Assembly (NCBI GenBank): GCA_964019135.1
Contig: OZ025258.1
Location: forward strand, 6,653,961-6,717,960
From: Arenicola marina
Lineage: Eukaryota > Annelida > Polychaeta > Arenicolidae
Length of the DNA stretch: 64,000 nucleotides
Direction of reading: 5' to 3'
Shown: in pieces, positions 58,170 through 64,000 of the stretch
Position numbering within the stretch: position 1 is the stretch's first letter
Layout: every line of letters starts with the position of its first letter
Translations under genes and position numbers: made by a program
The notes under the pieces: model-generated
What the model was told of the DNA's origin: nothing
Databases searched by the model: none
The model's input: the letters and a program-made list of their open reading frames with translations, nothing else

Positions 58170-59320
58170 ATGCTACATCCAGAGCTTTAGTGTCTTCAAC
58201 ATGCTAGCGGCTTGGTTTTGGTATAATTACGCCGGTTTTGGTTGGTTTCGGTATAACGATGTATGCATTTGTGCGACTGACAAGAAAATGATAAAAACAA
58301 CATCGTCTGCTCTCTTAAATAGCATGGCAGGTCATGTATTGTGAGGATCAGAGGATAGGAAGCTAACTGCAGATCGGATAAATAATTGTTCAGACAGGCC
58401 CCAGTTCATAGGTAAGGAATATGCATAGAATTCGTCCTCAACTCGTAGAGTAAACAAATAATTCGCAAATTTCGATGTCCGGAGAGTTTCCGTTTTGACT
58501 GTAGTATACAGCTGTATTGACCCAGGTCCCAGTTGAACAACCACAATTTACAACGGCGCAACTTCGACAAGGTCACATTTTGAAATGGGCCGAACTTTGC
58601 TTCATGCAATGCGCAATGTCGATTAATGGGCGAATTTCATAGGCTAGCTTTCACACCTTCTGCGAATCCATACCTGCTAAACGAAGACCTTCCAGCTGAT
58701 CTTCGAGGCATCTTGTCAGTTTACTATCGCTTACACAATGTTACAAGCGATTCTGCGTCTTATCCCCGGCGAGAACTTAAGTACACACGTGCTACTGCTC
58801 TCAGCAGTCAGTGACAGTGGGGGGCACAGTGGTCAATCTTTCGAGAAACAAATGTTGTGCTGCGCATCTCGTTGTGCGCATGGAGTAATTATTTTCCAAC
58901 TGCAATGAAAACGCGCGGAAACCGCGTTGTGGGCCAGTGTATATAACAAGCGGGGGCGATCCGCAGAATAATCACGAAAAAGTGAACATGAAAGCGGAAG
59001 ACTTCATGGGTTGGTGCTGAGCTCACATGAGGTAAACAGGGCCTAACCAGGCCTGGCTCACTGTAAGGAGATATATATCTATCAGACTATCTCCTTAATA
59101 GAGTGAGCCATAGAGTGAGAGTGAGCCCGTGTTACAGAGCCATGCTACAATGATACGAGAAACAAAGAGGAAACGGCACTAGACAAAAGTGAGATTGGAA
59201 CCTGCAACTTGTCTAGTTGTCAGTCATGTACCTCTTGAGCACGGCCATTCCCTATACCTAAGTAACCTTCCATTTGTCTTCAGGCATTGCCGGATAAGCC
59301 GCGGACTTGTATATTTCCTG
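58170..59320. other. Non-coding, nothing recognised
   Basis: Small open frames on both strands near 58332-58814 have no recognisable product. A short imperfect hairpin (GGAGATA..TATCTCC) lies near 59068-59094. Confidence 0.4.
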
Positions 59321-59324
59321 CAAT

Positions 59325-59515
59325 AATTTAATTATTAATTAATTGTAATCATTGATTAATGGTAATCATTGATTAATGGTAATCATTAATTAATAATTAG
59401 TGACAATCATTAATTATTAATTACTGGCAATCGTCAAATTATTAATTAATGGTAATCATTAAATAATGGTAATCATTAAATTGTTAATTAATGGTAATCA
59501 TCAAATTATTAAGTA
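59325..59515. repeat. Simple repeat of TTAATGGTAATCA type
   Basis: Irregular copies of ATTAATTAATGGTAATCATT with length changes. Much of it is self-complementary (AATGATT/AATCATT), so it can fold. Confidence 0.85.
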
Positions 59516-60705
59516 TTCTATTGCATGATTTACATTGTAAAAAAAATCCCCCCATGCCTGATCACGTATGCACGCCAAATAAGAAACGAACATTTTCAGA
59601 AAACAAACACTCCCTCTACGAACACTCTTAATGCGACTGGTTCCTTCTCTCGTTCATCTTGACGGGGAGCAAGCCATGCAGGTGCCCGAACGCGGGCAGC
59701 CGAAAGAAAAACAAAGGAAATTAATTAATGTGGCCCCCCTCTCCCTGTATTTGTACATTATGATCCCAATCTCACCATGATTAGTGACTTGCATAAAATG
59801 ACATGGCAAATGCAGACATCGACTTCGACAGGGGGATTTTATCATAAAATAATGAACTTGGCGCGAAATGTAAATAAACATTGGCCGTCTTGGCTGTTGC
59901 CTTGTTGGCTCGCCCCCAAGTCCAAGCGTCATAATGTAAACTGGGAAAGACGGCTGGCCGGCGGAAAGCCAAGGTTGGTGAAGTTTGCCTTAGCAACGTT
60001 CGCGCCGCATCAATACCTTCGACCGCTATCGCTATATTTATTGCACTTGCCATCCAGGTGCCACTGTTATGCATGGCTTTGTCCTGTCGGCGTGGCACAT
60101 GTACAGGTGGTCGGTCAGCCGTCAAATAGATCTAAGGCTAAGCTTAGTATAAACAAAGACGTACACTGGATGTGGCTTTTCTGTTGTACCTCATGCAGCT
60201 TTGGAAGTTTAAAGCAGCTAAGTAAGCCGTGACATTGTGACAGTAAATACATTTTGGATAACCCATATCATTGTGAAACACAGGTTATGTTATGTAACTT
60301 ATGTATAGATCTATAAACTGGTGGCAAGCAGGTTATAACCCTAGTTTCTTTTTTATTTGTGATAATTAAGTCTTATATAAGCTTAAGATTATCTATTATT
60401 ATTTAAAGACCTGTCTATCAATCCATGCAATATAATCTTGAAATATTTTAGAAACATTTTATAAATGTAAACCTTGATTCATAAATCTGCTTTAACCTAA
60501 TGGTAAGTTTTTTAAGTAAGTTATAATTATATTAATTAATTTTTATTATAAAATATTATTTAAGCTTACAAAGATGAATTATAATAAAAGTATTATTAAG
60601 TTATTAAACTATATTTTAATTATATAAGTATAAAAAGTATTATAAGTTACAAGTAATAACAATGATTTATATGTAAATATTTATCTTCCAGTGATATTTT
60701 TGCAG
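59516..60705. other. Upstream region and 5' intron of the unknown gene at 60706
   Basis: 59840-60130 is more GC-rich than its surroundings and could hold a promoter or 5' UTR exon for the gene that follows. It includes GTTTGCCTTAGCAAC (about 59987-60001), a sequence with two half-sites resembling an imperfect RFX X-box. 60330-60660 is AT-rich intron-like DNA ending in the acceptor TTTTTGCAG (60705). Confidence 0.4.
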
Positions 60706-60730
60706 CTGAAGATCTAAATTCTTCCATGCT

Positions 60731-61078
60731 ATGGCAGCGGTTGTTGCTTCCTTCAAGAAACCAGGAAATATATGTGAAAAACGTGTCAAGAAACAAAGTT
60801 GTAAAAAGGCAAAAGGAAAGAACAAAGATCGAAGAGTTCTCCAGGATAAAACTGTAAGCCCTAAGGCATTGGAGATCAAAAGGATTGGAAATCCAGATGT
60901 GGTGACTCCTGTTCTGACGGATGAAGAGATTGTTCAGGAGTCAAATCAGCATCGTTGCCACACAGCTCCAGTGAGCAGACCTGACAGTTTCAAATCTCTA
61001 GACAGCCGCAGTTATCATGGTTATACACACAATCCAAGCCGGGGAAACTCTGCCACATCTATTGAAAGTGCCAAACTT
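60731..61078 (+). CDS. First coding exon of an unrecognised gene
   Basis: The exon runs from the acceptor at 60705 to the donor CTT/GTAAGTAG (gt at 61079). An in-frame TGA at 60707-60709 shows that translation starts at the ATG at 60731. It gives 116 residues in phase 0: MAAVVASFKKPGNICEKRVK, a very basic stretch (KKQSCKKAKGKNKDRR, a possible nuclear signal), an acidic TDEEIVQESNQ, then a Ser/Arg/His-rich, probably disordered segment ending SIESAKL. A second ATG at 60726 opens an overlapping frame of about 37 codons in weak context. No later exon is recognised in the remaining 2.9 kb, so the gene probably continues beyond the window. Family and function are unknown. Confidence 0.7.
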
Positions 61079-61384
61079 GTAAGTAGAACACCAAATCATT
61101 CCTTGTGAAATTGTATATCAGTATGACAGTAGTTGAGTTCAGATCACATAATTTCTCAATGAATGGCTATTTATATGAATATCTCTTGTTCCTTATCTGT
61201 TTAATTATATAGCCATATCAATTAATTATCAATGTGGTGCAGCGCGCCATTTTGCCGGAGCAAGTGACGTATATTGTGACCCTTCATGTGGCACCGCCTT
61301 ACGTTATAACTGGAAATTTTCTCGCGGAGGGAACTCTTCACAGTGTAGGTACCTTCAAAGGAAACGCGTGGTTGGTTTTACCAC
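61079..61384. other. Intron of the unknown gene, nothing recognised
   Basis: Follows the donor at 61079. No exon or repeat is seen before the SINE. Confidence 0.4.
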
Positions 61385-61563
61385 TTTTGGTCATATCGCG
61401 TCAAGGGGAAAAGAAAGGGAGAGTGGAGCCATGTCTTCGGGGGTAACCCCCTACTCTTTACGACGAAAGACATGGAACCATCGATCCACGCGCCGTTAGG
61501 CTCTCAGGTGACCAGAGCACTCAATGCGAGCGCTCTAGCCCACTGAGCTATCGCGCCGGCCCC
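61385..61563 (-). mobile_element. tRNA-derived SINE, copy 2
   Basis: Same family as 45221-45443: on the minus strand GGGGCCGGCGCGATAGCTCA, then TAGCTCAGTGGGCTAGAGCG, then the GGGGGTTACCCCC block. It is about 45 bp shorter than copy 1: the part around the B box and ATCC is missing. Confidence 0.85.
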
Positions 61564-62100
61564 GAGGAAACTCGTGAGACGAGAGATCAAGGCCGCGATT
61601 TACGGATGAATTGCAGCAGTTCCAAGCCGCGCAGTAGACCATGATCTTTAGTGTTTCATGGAAAATTAGCAGCTAAACATATTAATATATATCTTGCAAC
61701 GATTGTCTTCGTGAAAAACCTTGATTTGAGTTAGAATCGCAGCTATATATCTTGGCAATGATCACGCGCTCTTGTTTTGCTCACACATTAGGTGTCATTT
61801 CCGGTTTGAATATAATCCTGATTGGTCATTCGCGGGCGCACCTCCAAATAGGGCTGCCGCCTGTTTAAGCGGCGAAATCGTGGCTGGCGGTCACTTCTAA
61901 ATTTTATTGTGAGGTACAGACAGGACGAAAAATTCTGTAATTTGGAGGATAGACACTTGGGTATTATATGAATCGATAAAACAGCGTTTGAGGCCAGGCA
62001 GGCAGCTTCATTTTTAACAAGGTAAATCAATCTTGCTCTCTGTTCTCTGCAATATAGTTTGTTAAAACAAACCTAGCTAGGGCCCCATAGGGGCTTTTTC
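61564..62100. other. Non-coding, nothing recognised
   Basis: No coding exon, RNA or repeat can be supported. Confidence 0.4.
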
Positions 62101-62102
62101 GA

Positions 62103-62312
62103 CACGGCGATTTTTAAAATCGACAACGCGACATTGCGGGTTTCTTAGAATCGATATGCGACATAAGACTTAGCGACACGCGACATGGAACTTTTCTTAA
62201 AATCGACTCGCGATATGGACCTTTTCTTAAAATCGCCATGCGACATGGACCTTTTCTTAAAATCGACACGCGACATGGACCGTTTTCTTAAAATCGACAC
62301 GCGACATGGCTA
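62103..62312. repeat. 30-31-bp tandem repeat, about 6 copies
   Basis: Units of TTTTCTTAAAATCGACACGC followed by GACATGGACC. The first copies are diverged, the last three nearly identical. Confidence 0.92.
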
Positions 62313-62964
62313 CCCCCCCTCAGGGGCCCTCTAGCTGGTAGGTCATAAATTTGTGATCTGCTTTCAGAGCTGATCATACATCATGTATAGCAGAATAGGC
62401 GCTTGAAATCATCTTTTAGATGGAACTTTGACATACAATATACAAGTCATTAGAAATAAATTATGATTATACACATTAGATCTAATCGGCGACTAACATT
62501 TACCAGACAGACAGTGGACTTATAGGCCCCAGGTCAAACACAAATCTTTACATACAGTCACCAACATTAAGTATGATTTCATTGATGTATCTATGGGAAA
62601 GGTTTGTTGACTGACTACCGTGCACTGAATGTGAATGGTTATTCACATGGACTGCTGTGCATACAGAGCTTCACTTGTGAGCTGGCCGGCCCTATGAATG
62701 ATTTATCATTGAACCCTTTGATACTCCTTAAGTTTGTTGATCTTGCTAAGGCACTTGTTTTCTGAGCTCTTCAGTTAGCGAGACCCATAGTCTTGATATA
62801 TTTTGGATACAAGGTCAACCTGTGGCTTTTTAGGTAAGTCGTTCAGCTATTGCCGAACGCGGGTTGCTTGGCCAGTCCAAGGGGGCGACGCGTGGTTCGA
62901 GCCCCACCTGTATCAATGTCTATGTGTGTGCCGGATAAAGATCCGAGGTTTTTCTCCGTAAAGG
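62313..62964. other. Non-coding, with a B-box-like motif
   Basis: GGTTCGAGCCCCACC at about 62894-62908 matches a polymerase III B box, and the preceding 60 bp may be a decayed tRNA-like head, but no convincing A box is present. It directly adjoins the 33-bp array. Confidence 0.35.
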
Positions 62965-64000
62965 GCATAAGGGTTTACTCCCGGAGACAGGTAAAGGGTA
63001 TAAGGGGCTACTCCCGGAGACAAGTAAAGGGTATAAGGGGCTACTCCCGGAGACAAGTAAAGGGTATAAGGGGCTACTCCCGGAGACAAGTAAAGGGTAT
63101 AAGGGGCTACTCCCGGAGACAAGTAAAGGGTATAAGAGGCTACTCCCGGAGACAGGTAAAGGGTATAAGGGGCTACTCCCGGAGACAAGTAAAGGGTATA
63201 AGGGGCTACTCCCGGAGACAAGTAAAGGGTATAAGGGGCTACTCCCGGAGACAGGTAAAGGGTATAAGGGGCTACTCCCGGAGACAAGTAAAGGGTATAA
63301 GGGGCTACTCCCGGAGACAAGTAAAGGGTATAAGGGGCTACTCCCGGAGACAAGTAAAGGGTATAAGGGGCTACTCCCGGAGACAAGTAAAGGGTATAAG
63401 GGGCTACTCCCGGAGACAAGTAAAGGGTATAAGAGGCTACTCCCGGAGACAGGTAAAGGGTATAAGGGGCTACTCCCGGAGACAAGTAAAGGGTATAAGG
63501 GGCTACTCCCGGAGACAAGTAAAGGGTATAAGGGGCTACTCCCGGAGACAGGTAAAGGGTATAAGGGGCTACTCCCGGAGACAAGTAAAGGGTATAAGGG
63601 GCTACTCCCGGAGACAAGTAAAGGGTATAAGGGGCTACTCCCGGAGACAAGTAAAGGGTATAAGGGGCTACTCCCGGAGACAAGTAAAGGGTATAAGAGG
63701 CTACTCCCAGGGACAAGTAAAGGGTATAAGAGGCTACTCCCGGAGACAAGTAAAGAAGGGTATAAGGGGCTACTCCCGGAGACAAGTAAAGGGTATAAAA
63801 GGCTACTCCCGGAGGCAAGTAAAGGGTATAAGGGGCTACTCCCGGAGACAAGTAAAGGGTATAAGGGGCTACTCCGGGAGACAAGTAAAGGGTATAAGGG
63901 GCTACTCCCGGAGACAAGTAAAGGGTATAAGGGGCTACTCCCGGAGACAAGTAAAGGGTATCAGGGGCTACTCCCGGAGACAAGTAAAGGGTATAAGGGG
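62965..64000. repeat. 33-bp minisatellite, at least 31 copies
   Basis: Units of GGCTACTCCCGGAGACAAGT plus AAAGGGTATAAGG run to the window edge. Variants (AGAGGC for GGGGC, ACAGG for ACAAG) recur 297 bp (9 units) apart, at 63135/63432, 63150/63447 and 63249/63546, so a 9-unit block was itself duplicated. Since 33 is a multiple of three, the minus strand stays open for more than 350 codons as an 11-residue repeat (SPGVAPYTLYL), which is not evidence of a gene. Confidence 0.97.

Noticed and set aside
59781-60125. Possible CHCHD first exon (VPRRQDKAM on the minus strand)
   Set aside because: The resemblance to an Arg-rich N terminus is only four residues long; there is no ATG in the right place and no donor of the needed phase.
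62913-63983. A 356-codon minus-strand open frame with an 11-residue repeat
   Set aside because: It follows directly from a 33-bp tandem repeat whose unit lacks stops in that frame. There is no start context, domain or splice support.

Overview
The window looks like a repeat-rich stretch of a non-vertebrate animal genome (probably a bilaterian marine invertebrate; the phylum cannot be fixed from sequence alone). The evidence is intron-rich host genes with GT-AG splice sites, animal-specific gene families, an I/Jockey-type LINE with RNase H, tRNA-derived SINEs, several TIR elements and very large tandem arrays.

Four host genes can be supported. PAGR1 (1135-2563, minus, three short coding exons, 191 aa) is a subunit of MLL3/MLL4 histone H3K4 methyltransferase complexes. 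KIF22/Kid (28107-49946, plus, 16 coding exons, 650 aa) is the kinesin-10 chromokinesin and appears complete from ATG to TGA. A CHCHD2/CHCHD10-like gene (51294-52580, minus, last two exons found) encodes a twin-CX9C mitochondrial protein. The first coding exon of an unrecognised gene lies at 60706-61078 (plus). PAGR1 and KIF22 are also near neighbours in human 16p11.2, so their linkage here may be an old microsynteny. They do not form one pathway; both act on chromatin or chromosomes.

Layout. 1-1030: 19-bp minisatellite. 1135-2563: PAGR1. 2564-8127: non-coding with MITE fragments, a perfect hairpin and short tandem repeats. 8133-11616: a compact Gypsy-type LTR element (a fossil, minus) with identical 172-bp LTRs and a 5-bp target duplication. 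13073-25844: two 175-bp satellite arrays in mirror orientation, with a 6.6-kb Nimb/I-type LINE (16669-23239, minus) inserted just right of the mirror point. 25845-28106: intergenic, probably KIF22 upstream sequence. 28107-49946: KIF22, whose intron 5 is mostly a 12.5-kb array of 38/46-bp units (31695-44157). 49947-52580: KIF22 downstream region and the CHCHD gene. 53196-58169: nested MITEs with readable target-site duplications. 60706-61078: unknown gene exon. 62965-64000: 33-bp minisatellite that runs off the window.

The most unusual observation is that the intron-5 array of KIF22 is made of copies of the exon-5/intron-5 junction itself. The last 8 coding bases of exon 5 (GGCATGAG) and the 5' splice site (GTATGT) form the start of the repeat unit, so roughly 300 potential donor sites stand in tandem behind the real one. 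The second is the mirror-image satellite structure, which resembles a very large foldback element.
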